A stretch of DNA of 64,000 nt, taken from the NCBI RefSeq assembly GCF_937616625.2, contig NC_065570.1, positions 16,874,001 through 16,938,000 of the forward strand. Reading direction: 5' to 3'. The stretch comes from Mercurialis annua. Its lineage: Eukaryota; Streptophyta; Magnoliopsida; Malpighiales; Euphorbiaceae. This document shows, piece by piece, positions 31,101 to 42,484 of the stretch. Each line of letters begins with the position of its first letter. Within the stretch, counting starts at the first letter, position 1. The notes beneath the pieces are model-generated. The model had not been told where the DNA came from. It searched no databases and saw only the letters and a list, made by a program, of their open reading frames with translations. Made by a program: the position numbers and the translations under genes.

Positions 31101-34030
31101 TATTTAAGCCAAACGTTTAAAACGTTACGAAACAAATCCTAAAGTTTCACCTTTTTAATGATTTAAGACAGACGTTTAAAACGTTACGAAGCAAATCCTA
31201 ACGTCTCACCTTTTTAGTAATTTAAGCTAAAAGTTTAGAACTTTACGAAACAAATCCTAAAATTTCACATTTTTAGCGATATAAGCCAAACGTTTAAAAC
31301 ATTACAAAACAAATCCAAACGTTTAAAACGATACGAAACAAATCCAAATGTTCCACATTTTTAAAATTTAAGCCAAACGTTTAATACGTTATGAAACCAA
31401 TCCAAATGTTTAAAACGTTACGAAAAAAATCCAAACTTTTCAGCTTTTTAGCGATTTAAACCAAACGTTTAAAAACGATACAAAATAAATCAAAATGTTT
31501 CCCCTTTTTTACGATTTAATCCAAACGTTTAAAAAGTTATGAAACCAATCTAGACGTTTAAGACGTTATGAAACAAATCCTAATGTTTCACCTTTTTGGA
31601 GATATAAGCCAAACGTTTATAATGTTACGAAACAAATCCAAATGTTTTAAACGTTACGTAACAAATCCTAACGTTTCCCCTTATTAGCGGTTTAAGCGAA
31701 ACGTTTAAAACGTTTCAAAATAAATCAAAACGCTTAAAACGTTACGAAACAAATCCTAAACTTTCATCTTTTTTAGTGATTTAAGCCAAATATTTACAAA
31801 CATTACAAAACAAATCCAAATGTTTCACATTTTTATCAATTTAATCCAAACGTTTAAAATGTTACAAAGTCAATACAAACGTTTAAAACGTTACGAAACA
31901 AATCCAAACATTTTCACCATTTTAGACATTAAAGCTAAACTTTTTAAACATTGGGAAACAAATCCTAACGTTTCACCTTTTTAGCGATTTAAACCAAATG
32001 TTTAAAACTGTACAAACAAATCCAAAGGTTTAAAACGTTACGAAACAAATCCTAACGTTTCTCATTTTTAGCAATTTAAGCCAAACGTTTAAAACGCAAC
32101 GAAAAAAATTCTAATGATTCACTATTTTAGCGATTTAAGCAAAACGTTTAAAACGTTGCGAAACAAATCCAAATGTTTCACCTTTTTTAAGGTAGCCAAA
32201 CGTTTATAAACAGTACAAAATAAATGCAAATGTTTAACCTTTTTAGCGATTTAAGCCAAACGTTTAAACGTCTCGAAACAATCCAAACGGTTAAAACGCT
32301 ACGAAACAAATCCTAACGTTTCACCTTTTTAGCGATTTATGCCAAATGTTTAAAACGCTACAAAATAGATCCAAACATTTCACCTTTGTAGCGATTTAAG
32401 AAAAACGTTTAAAACGTTACGAAACAAATCCAAACGTTTCACCTTTTTAGCGATTGAAGCCAAATGTTTACAAACGTTATAAAACAAATCCAATCGTTTC
32501 CGCTTTTTAGTGATCTAAGCCAAACGATTAAATCGTTACGAAATCAATTCAAACGTTTAAAAAAATAAGAAAAAAAATCCTAACATTTCCCCATTTTAGC
32601 GACTAAAGCCAAATGTTTAGAACATTTTGAAATAATTCAAAACGTTTAAAAAGTTAAAAAGCATATCGAAACGTTTCACGTTTATAGAAATATAAGCTAA
32701 ACATTTTAAGCATTAGAAAATAAATCTAAACGTTTCACCTTTTGGTCGATTTAAGACAAACATTTAAAACTTTACGAAACAAATCCAAACGTTTAAAACG
32801 TTACAAAACAAATACTAAAGTTTCACCTTTTTAGTGACATAAGCCTAACGTTTTAAACGTTACAAAACAAATCCTAACGTTTCACCTTTTTAAATATTTA
32901 AGCCAAACGTTTAAAACGTTACAAAACAAATCCAAACGTTTAAAATGTTACGAAACAAATACTAAAGTTTCACCTTTTTAGTGATTTAAGTCAAACGTTT
33001 AACAAATCCTAATGTTTTACCTTTTTAATAATTTAAGCCAAACGTTTAAAACATTACAAAACAAATTCAAATGTTTAAAATGTTACGTAACAAATCCTAA
33101 GGTTTCACCTTTTTTTGCAATTTAAGCCAAAATGTTAAAGCGTTATGAAACAAATCCTAACGTTTCACCTTTTTAGCGATTTAAGCAAAACATTTAAAAC
33201 ATTATAAAACAAATCCAAACCTTCAAAACGATACGAAACAAATCCAAATGTTTCACATTTTTAGCAATTTAAGCCAAACGTTTAAAACGTTACGAAACCA
33301 ATCGAAATGTTTAAAACGTTACGAAACAAATCCAAACATTTCAACTTTTTTAGCGATTTAAGCCAAACGTTTAAAAACATTCAAAAATAAATCCAAACGT
33401 GTCACCATTTTAGCGATTTAAGCCAAACGTTTAAAACGTTACGAAACCAATCCAGACGTTAAAAATGTTACGAAACAAATCGTAACGTTTCACCTTTTTA
33501 GCGATTTAAGCCAAACGTTTAAAACGTTACGAATCAAATCCAAATGTTTTATACGTTACGTAACAAATTCTAACGTTTCCCCTTTTTAGTGGTTTAAGCC
33601 AAACGTTTAAAACGGTATAAAACAAATCCAAAGGTTTAAAACGTTACGAAACAAATCCTAAAGTTTCCCCTTTTTAACAATTTAAACCCAACGTTTAAAA
33701 CGTTATGAAAAAACAAATCATAACGATTCAGTGTTTTAGCGACTTAAGCAAAATGTTTAAAACGTTACGAAACAAATCCAAATGTTTTACCTTTTTTGAG
33801 GTTTAAGCCAAACATTTACAAACATTACAAAACAAATCCAAAAGTTTCACGTTTGTTTCAATTTATGCCAAACGATTAAAACGTACGAAACAAATCTAAA
33901 CATTTCACCTTTTTAGCGATTGAAGCCAAATGTTTACAAACGTTATGAAACAAATCCAAACGTTTCACCTTTTTAGCAATCTAAGCCAAACATTTAAATC
34001 GTTACGAAATCAATCCATACGTTAAAAACC
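22139..34030. repeat. A/B satellite array, segment 5 (11.9 kb)
   Basis: Longest uninterrupted satellite stretch. It has A and B modules plus an A variant with TTTACAAAC that is one base longer. The landmark GATTCACTGTTTTAGCGAC or close variants recur near 24050, 25618, 29403, 30882, 32118 and 33724, about 1.2-1.6 kb apart. No module shows a conserved reading frame. The segment ends in AAACC, the TSD of the next LTR. Confidence 0.95.
28380..33840. repeat. Segmental duplication inside the satellite (~2.7-2.85 kb repeat)
   Basis: The block from about 28380 to 30990 is repeated from about 31090 to 33840 with the same order of rare variants: TTCCACATTTTTAAAATTTA at 28639 and 31351; TTTAGAACTTTACG near 28525 and 31230; ATGAAAAAACAAATC near 30861 and 33707. 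The offset is 2712 bp early and about 2846 bp late. Most of the change comes from one ~148-bp indel (present near 33060-33210, absent near 30360). Confidence 0.85.
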
Positions 34031-37000
34031 TGTAATATCCCGTATTTTTCTTTTATTATTATTAAATTATTTCAAATTTTAATTTTTAATTGTTGCATTC
34101 CGTCAAGCTTAGGAAATTTATTATTATTATTATTATTATTATATATTTTTATAAAATTTTATTTTAGTCGTTCGCTGTTTCTGTCGTGGTTCGTTTCGCG
34201 TTGATTTGGATTGAGTCGATTTTGGCCCATGCATAATTTAAATTCATGCAAGACAATGTTAATTCATGCAAAATATTAATTAAACCATGCATTAGGGCCC
34301 ATGCATTAAGCCCATATGGAATCCACGCACAAAAAAAAAATCAAAAGAGTTCTTATTTGCTTTCCTCTTATTACTTTTCTAAATATAACGTTTTTAACCC
34401 TAATCCTTTTAATTATTTTCAAAACCCTTGCCGACCCCATGAGCTTAAGAACACTCTGAGATCATACGCATTCATCCCTCTCTATTGCTTTTGGAATTCG
34501 TTACGCTTCACATCTCTTTTCTTTGTTATTCTTTCGATACCGTTTCCGTCGTTCTTAACTCGTTTCTATTTCGTTCTAGCATCGTTGTGAATTCGTGTTC
34601 TTCATCACATCAGTAATAATTGTTTCCAAGAATCCTAAACTCTCTCATCGTTAAACGGTACGTAATCTCTCCGATACAAGCGCCGTCGTTTCATCGTTAT
34701 TCTGATACGTTGGTTGTTTTTTTTTTCATTAAGTTGTTGCCGATTATTTGCTTCTTACCATTGATATTTTTTTGATTCTTAAGTTAGAAACTGATATGAT
34801 TTGTTCTTAACCGATGATTATTGCTTGCTATCGTTTGTTCGTTCCGATTTCGAGATGGATTCGCTGTTTCGATTGATTTTCCTTGGCTTCTATACTTGTT
34901 GCTACTATTCATTGTTGATGATTTATTAGCAAGGTTTATTTGAGTTTGGATGTTAGTTATATGGTGATTGCTTGGGATTTGGGGTCTGATTATTGAGTTT
35001 GCTGTTGAGATCTTCATAATCTCTAATGTTGTTCTTATTTCATAAAAATCCTCTTATGTTGCTGCTGAAATATGAGTCTTGAGTTTTGAATCCTTTGCTC
35101 ATATTTTCTTGGTTCGGTTGTTCATTGTGGTTGCTATTGTTTTGATTTCCTTTTGGCTTTGATCATGCTAATTGATATTGGTAGTCTATACAACTATATC
35201 TGTTGGTTACCAATTCTTCATTAGAAGGAATTAATTGAGATTGTAGGTTCATGGGTTATTTGTTTTGAGACATGAATTATTTGTTGTTTAATCTGAAAAT
35301 GCATTGTTCTTTGGCCATTTCAATTCTAAATAATTGGTTGCCTTTGGCGAGAATATTAATATCAATTATGTGTGGTCATTTGTTATTAATAATGTGCTTA
35401 TTATTTTGGGCAATTCTTATTTTATTTATCATAGGATTAATGGTTAATTTATTAATCAAACTTTATTAAAGTGGTTAAATACTAATTTTAAAACCGGACT
35501 TTCAAATATCATTTTAATTTCTAAATTGTTAATTGATAATATTATTTTAAATCTAAAAATTTAATAATATTAGTATCGATTAATAATTTAAATTGTTTTT
35601 CATATATTATTTATTATTATTATATTTTGAAAATGATAATTTATATTATAATATTTTAAACGAATAATTACTTGGGTAATTGTCAATTTTGAGACTATTG
35701 GATTAAGCGTGCCAATTTGGCTAAATTGCGTTTTAGCTCTTAAATTATTTTCTTAACTATTGTAGTTAAGTAAATTTTTATTAGTAACTATTGGTTACTT
35801 GAGTTATAAGTTATTGAGTTCCGTTTTAAATTTTGATTATTATTTTGTCAAAATTGTTTCTCTAATTATAAACTATGGTTTATAATTAGATATAAATATA
35901 TTTATTTTATCAAATTGATTTTTGGAAATAATAAACTCTGGTGTATATTTTGATAAATTATTTTGGGTCGGGTTAGACTTGGGTCACCCGACATGTGAGG
36001 TAGCTTGGTAGTTATTGGTAATTCGGCTAACCCACTATTTTGAGGAATTGATTTTAATTATTATTTAAGTAATATTTTCCGGAACGGATTTTAAAGCGGA
36101 AACTCAATAGACTTGGCTTATTTATTATTTGAGTATTGTGTTACTCGACGTGGTTTCATATTTTGACTCGGGTCATTATGTAATTAATTTTTCTTTTTAT
36201 TTTGGCTATGTTTGTGCGAGATTTGGTATTGTGCTAGTCTTATGTGGAGTCTATTATTCTTAGAGTTAGGAGTTGAATGGATTTTTAACTTATTTATTGT
36301 TTTATACTCGTCGACTGCTCGTACTTCGAAGTCTACACAGGTTAGCTGTTTGCCAAGATTCACGTGGATAAGCAAGCTGTGAGTTTGTAGTGTTATTTAC
36401 CGCTTTATTAAGTACCGCAATTTATTTTAATATTATAAATGTTTTGAATTGTTTTTACGGATTATGGATCTGGATTGAAACGAGCTACTCGATAGGCTTG
36501 TATCGAGACTGTGTGCACCGGTAAGTACTCTGGGATCGGCAAACTAAAATCTTACTTACGCTGGTATATGACGAGGATTTGTTCCCGTCCACTTTGGATT
36601 TTCAGTATGCTATGTCATACTTACACTGGAATCATTTCAATACTGTTATTCCATAATCATATTATATTAGTATAAAAGGGTTTTGATTTAAGGGTTTTAA
36701 ACTTAATAAATGTAAATAGTATTGCGAACTCATCTCAGTATATCTGACCCCCGTTGTTTCCCAAATTTTCCAGGTTTATGAATTGAAAGTTTGTCCACTC
36801 CGATTCTTTTGATTCCTCGGAGGTTTTTATGTTATTTAAACTAATTACTGTTTTCGAACTCTTAGACCGCAGTAGAACTAGTTTATACATTACTTATTAT
36901 CGCACTTTGGGTTTATCGATTTGATCGACTATTTATTATTGGCATGCTTACTCTGGAATATTTTATTATTATATTTAAGGCATGCTGTTGAACATTTCAT

Positions 37001-37186
37001 ATATTTAAGTTATTTATATTAGAACTGTAATATAAATTGATAGACTTAGGTTGAAGTCTCGGTTGCCCCCGAGCAATTTCTGCAGGTTAAATGTTTATTT
37101 GATTTCCGCGAGGCTTGCTACGGGTTTTGGTACAACCATACCCATACCCTAGCGCCGGTCACGATTCATGAAATTGGGTCGTGACA
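34031..37186 (+). mobile_element. Solo LTR 4 (TSD AAACC), 3156 bp
   Basis: It begins TGTAATATCCCGTATTTTT and ends GGGTCGTGACA, flanked by AAACC at 34026-34030 and 37187-37191. It is the longest of the solo LTRs and more AT-rich, with a (TTA)n microsatellite near 34114-34150. The promoter-side cassette is made of ATGCA words (34228-34308). Acceptor-like TTTTCCAG ends at 36773; the donor-like site (GGTACGTA near 34656) is weaker than in its relatives. No convincing ORF. Confidence 0.91.
34228..34308. promoter_or_regulatory. ATGCA(T) repeat cassette in solo LTR 4
   Basis: Five ATGCA words (CATGCAT, TTCATGCAA, TTCATGCAA, CATGCAT, CATGCAT) in 80 bp, at the place where sister LTRs carry GC-rich dyads. 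ATGCAT is itself palindromic. I see no strong TATA box right after it. Confidence 0.45.
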
Positions 37187-40100
37187 AAACCTTACGAAAT
37201 AAATCCTAACGTTTCCCCATTTTAGCGAATTAAGCCAAACGTTTAGAAAATTTTGAAACAATTCCAAACGTTTAAAACGTTACGAAGCAAATCCAAACGT
37301 TTCACCTTTTTAGAAATTTAAGCTAAACATTTTAAACATTAGGAAACGAATCCAATTGATTCTCCTTTTTAACTATTTAAGGCGAACGTTGAATACATTA
37401 CGAAACAAATCCAAAAGTTTAAAATGTTACGAAACAAATATTAAAGTTTCAGCTTTTTAGTGATTTAAGCCAAACGTTTAAAAAGTTACGAAACAAATCC
37501 TAACGTTTCTCCTTTTTAAAGATTTAAGCCAAATGTTTAAAATATTACGAAACAAATTCAAACGTTTAAAATGTTACGTAACAAATCCTAATGTTTCACC
37601 TTTTTAGCAACTTAAGCCAAATGTTTAAACCGATATGAAACAAATGCTAACGTTTCACCTTTTTAGCGATTTAAGCAAAACATTAATAACGTTACAAAAT
37701 AAATCCAAACATTTAAACCGTTAGGAAACAAATCCAAATGTTTCACATTTTTAGCAATTTAAGCCAAACGTTTAAAACGTTACGAAACCAATCGAAATGT
37801 TTAAAACATTAAGAAACAAATACACAAGTTTCATCTTTTTAGCGATTTAAGCCAAATGTTTAAAAACGTTCCAAAACAAATCCAAACGTTTCACCTTTTT
37901 AGCGATTTAAGCAAAACATTTAAAACGTTTCGAAACCAATCAAGACGTTTAAAACGTTACGAAACAAATCCTATCATTTCAAATCCCAACACTTTACCTT
38001 TTTAGCAGTTTAAGCCAAACGTTTAAAACGTTATAAAACAAATCCAAACGTTTAAAACGTTACGAAACAAATGTTAAACTTTCACCTTTTTTATTGATTT
38101 AAGCCAAACATTTACAAACGTTACGAAACAAATCCAAACGTTTTCCCTTTTTATCAATTTAATCCAAACTTTTAAAATGTTACGAAATCAATCCAAACGT
38201 TTATAATGTTACAAAACAAATCCAAACATTTTCACCTTTTTAGAAACTTAAGCTAAATTTTTTAAACATTAGGAAACAAATCCAAACATTTCACGTTTTT
38301 AGCGATTTAAGCCAAACGTTTAAAACGGTACGAAACGAATTTTAAGGTTTAAAACGTTGCAAATCAAATCCTAAAAGTTCACCTTTTTAGTGATTTAAGC
38401 CAAACATTTAAAACGTTACGAAACAAATCCAAACGTTTAAAACGTTACGAAACAAATCATAACATTTCACCTTTTTGGCGATTAAAGTCAAACGTTTAAA
38501 ACGTTGCAAAACAAATTCAAACGTTTACAACGTTACGAAACCAATGTAAATGTTTCACCCTTTTAGCAATTTAAGCTTAACGTTTAAAACGTTACGAAAT
38601 TAATCCAAACATTTAAAACGTTATGAAACAAATCCAAACGTTTCACCTTTTGAGCGTTTTTAGCCAAACGTTTACAAAAGTTATGAAACAAATCCAAACG
38701 TTTTCCATTTTTAGTGATTTAAGCCAAACGTTTTAAACGTTACAAAACTAATCAAAACGTTTAAAATGTTACAAAACAAATCCTAATGTTTCACCCTTTT
38801 AGAGATTTACGCCAAACGTTTAAAACATTACGAAAAAATCCAAATGGTAAAACGTTATGTAACTAATCCTAACATTTTGGATTTTTAGCGATTTAAGCTA
38901 AACGTTTAAAATGGTGCGAAACCAATCCAAACGCTTAAAATATTGCGAAACAAACAAAGTGTTTCGTCTTTTTAGAGGTTTAAGCCAAACGATTACAAAC
39001 ATTACGAAACAAATCCAAATGTTTCACTTTTTTAGCGATTTAAACCAAATGTTTAAAACGTTACAAAACCATTCCAAACGTTAAAAATGTTATGAAACAA
39101 ATTGTAACGTTTCATGTTTTTGCCGATTTAAGCCAAACATTTAAAACGTTACGAAACAAATCCTAATGTTTCACCTTTTTAGCGATTTAAGCCAAATGTT
39201 TACAAACGTTACGAAACAAATCCCAACGTTTAAAACGTTAAGAAACAAATACTAAATTTTCACTTTTTTAGTGATCTAAACCAAACGTTTAAAACTATAC
39301 GAAATAAATCCTAACGTTTTGCCTTTTAAAGATTGAAGCCAAACGTTTAAAACATTACGAAACAAATCCAAATGTTTAAAATATTACATTGCGATTTATG
39401 CCAAACGTTTCACCTTTTTAGCAATTTAAGCCAAAAATTTAAAATTTTATGAAACAAATCTTAACGTTTCACCTTCTTAGTTATTTAAGCTAAACATTAA
39501 TAACGTTATAAAACAAATCCAAACGTTTAAACGTTTGGCTTAAATTTAAAACATTACGAAACAAATCCAAATGTTTCATATTTTTCGCAATTTAAGCCTA
39601 ACGTTTAAAACGTTAACAAACCAATCCAAATGTTTAAAACGTTAAAAAACGAATCCAAACGTTTCACCTTTTTAGCGATTTAAGCCAAGCGTTTAAAAAC
39701 GTTCCAAAACAAATCCAAATATTTCACCGTTTTAGGGATTTAAGCCAAACGTTTAAAAACGTTCCAAAACAAATCCAAATGTTTCACCTTTTTAGGGATT
39801 TAAGCCAAACGTTTAAAATGTTGCGAAACAAATCCAGAAGTTTAAAACGTTACGAAACAAATCCTATCGTTTCACCTTTTTAGCGATTTAAACCAAACAT
39901 AAAAAATGTTACGAAACAAATACAAATGTTTTAAACATTACGTATCAAATCCTAACACTTCACCTTTTTAGCGGTTTAATCCAAACGTTTAAAACATTAC
40001 GAAACAAATCCTAATCTCTCACATATTTTAGTGATTTAAGCAAAACGTTTACAAACATTACGAAACAAATCCAAACATTTCACCTTTTTATCAATTTAAT

Positions 40101-40786
40101 CCAAACGTTTAAAATGTTACGAAATCAATCCAAGCGTTTATAACGTTACGAAACAAATCCAAACATTTTCATCTTTTTATTTAAGATAAACTTTTTAAAC
40201 ATTAGGAAACAAATCAAATGTTACACCTTTTTAGCGATTTAACACAAGTGTTTAAAACGGTACGATACAAATCCAAAGGTTTAAAAAGTTACAAATTAAA
40301 TCCTAACATTTCACCTTTTTATTGATTTAAGACAAATGTTTAAAACGTTATGAAACAAATCCAAACGTTTAAAACGTAACGTAATAAATACTAACTTTTC
40401 ACCTCTTTATGCGATTTAAGCCAAAATTTTAAAATATTATTAAACAAATCCTAACGTTTAACCTTTTTAGCGATTTAAGCGAAACATTTAAAACGTTACA
40501 AAAAAAATTCAAACGTATAAAACGTTACGGAATAAATCAAAACATTTTACCCTTTTAGCAATTTAAGCCTAACGTTTAAAATGTTACGAAACCAATCCAA
40601 ACGTTTAAAAGGTTATGAAACATATCCAAATGTTTCACCTTTGTAGCGATTTAAGCCAAACGTTTACAAAAGTTACGAAACAAATTCAAACGTTTCACCT
40701 TTTTAGCGATTTAAGCCAAACGTTTAAAACTTTACAAAACCAATCAAAACGTTTAAAATGTTACAAAACAAATCGTAATGTTTTAT
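37187..40786. repeat. A/B satellite array, segment 6
   Basis: Last satellite stretch. It includes a small inverted B fragment near 39517-39547 (CCAAACGTTTAAACGTTTGG) and a truncated module near 39390. It ends in TTTAT at 40782-40786, next to the first minus-strand LTR. No satellite is seen to the right, so either the array ends here or its continuation lies beyond 64000. Confidence 0.94.
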
Positions 40787-42484
40787 TGTCACGACCCGTT
40801 TTCATGAATCGCGACCGGCGCTAGGGTATGGGTTATGTAGTACCAAAACTCGTAGCTAGCCTTTCAATTAACATACAAACACATAACCCTGCAGAAAACC
40901 AATGCTCAGGGGAAACCGAGACTTCAGCCTAAATCTAGAAGTTATAATATTCAACAATTAAAATAACATGCTTTCCAATAATAGTATTAATTCGGTTTAA
41001 CATAAATAGTTCTGAATAGTAATATAGCATGCCAAAGCAATAATAATCCAGTCGGACCGATCCGACAACAACTAAAATAAAATAAAGACGTCTAGTCAAC
41101 TACTGCGGTCTAAGAATAAAACAGTTGATAGTTCTACTAAAATAAATGGAACCTCCGAAGAAAAGTAAATGCGGAGATCACCAAACTCTCTCAGATCATA
41201 ACCCTGGAAAAAATTGGGAAAACAACGGGGTCAGATATACTGAGATGAGTTTATACCACTATCTACATTTATTAAGTGGAAAACCTTTAAAATCGTTTAA
41301 AACATTTAATAACGATATTACGAATAATAGTTGGAACCCTAATCCACAATTCTAAATAATAAACATAATCCAATAGGCCTGGTCCCGAGAGCTGAGCTAC
41401 ACCGAGTTACCACTGACCACACTTTACCATATCCAGAGTCCCGAGAGTTGTGCTACACCGAGTTACTCTATTTGGTCCCGAGAGCTATGCTCACACCGAG
41501 TTACCACATTACCATAAATACCTTACCCAGATCATTACCGGTGTGCACGCAGTCCTAATGATGCCCATTAGGTAGCATGTTCCAACTAAGAGCCATAATA
41601 TAAAAATAGTTCGAAATATACGTACAATATATATATTTAATATTAAAATAACAATTTACTTAATAAAGCGGTAAATAGTAAGTACAAACTCACTGCTTGC
41701 TAATCCACGTGATAATTGGCAAGCAACTAATCCTGGTTCGCCTCTGAAGCACGAACAGTAGACGGGTCTAGACAAATAAAATAATTATTAAAAACAGACC
41801 CTAACTCTAGAGAGTACTAGACACCACATAGGACTAGCACAAATAACACGTCGGAATAAAACAAGCCAGGAACACACAAAAATACCCATTAGGTAATAAA
41901 GCCCAATTAATATAAGTCTATTGAGTTCTCGCTTTAAAATCCAATATATAAATATTATTTAATAATCTTTAATAATAATTAATTTCCAAAAAGTGGATTA
42001 GCCGAGTTATCATTAACTACCAAGCTAACCTCACTATTTGGGTGACCCAAGTCTAACCCGACTCAAAACATTTATCAATATAAACCCGAATTTATATTTA
42101 TAAAATAATTCAATAAAATAATAATCCATTTTAAAAGCAGAACTCAATAACTTCAATTTCAAGTAACCCAAGTTACAACCCAAAAATCTAATCATTTTAA
42201 GTTTATAAAAAATTTAGGGGCTAAACTGTACTTTAGCCAATTAGGGACTAAACTGTACTTTAGCCAATTAGGGACTAAACTGTACTTTTTCCAATTAGGG
42301 ACTAAACTGTACTTTTACCAATTTGATATTTAAAATTAAATTAATTACTTTTGTTCATAATCAATGCAAAATATAACTTTACTAATTAAAAACTTACTTT
42401 TAAGTTATAAAAACGTTTAGGGACCAATTTGTAATTTAGCCACATTATATGTCAAAAAGATATTCAAGTCAAATATAATTACCC
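40787..42484 (-). mobile_element. Truncated gypsy-type LTR (3' part only)
   Basis: On the minus strand this ends GGGTCGTGACA at 40787 and is closest to solo LTR 1 and solo LTR 5 (three ACTCGGTGT...CTCGGGACC units at about 41380-41505). It shows the usual acceptor-like TTTTTCCAGG (minus) near 41200 and conserved LTR blocks up to about 42480. The TGTAAT start, cassette and TATA region are missing. Sequence passes at AATTACCC/GTAGC straight into another LTR. It contains a 27-bp tandem repeat. Deletion by end joining is inferred. Confidence 0.8.
42215..42322. repeat. 27-bp tandem repeat, four copies
   Basis: Four copies of a 27-bp unit starting TAGGGACTAAACTGTACTT and ending CCAAT, with few differences, inside the truncated LTR. 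A related single word (GGGACCAATTTGTAATTTAG) follows near 42420. Similar words are common in plant LTRs. Confidence 0.85.

Noticed and set aside
22139..34030. Firm call of a functional centromere
   Set aside because: A satellite with chromodomain gypsy elements suggests centromeric or pericentromeric DNA, but sequence alone cannot show CENH3 occupancy, and no typical centromere-specific CRM element was recognised.
34246..34590. 114-codon frame in solo LTR 4
   Set aside because: It lies in the promoter and leader part of the LTR, is rich in low-complexity residues and has no counterpart in sister LTRs.
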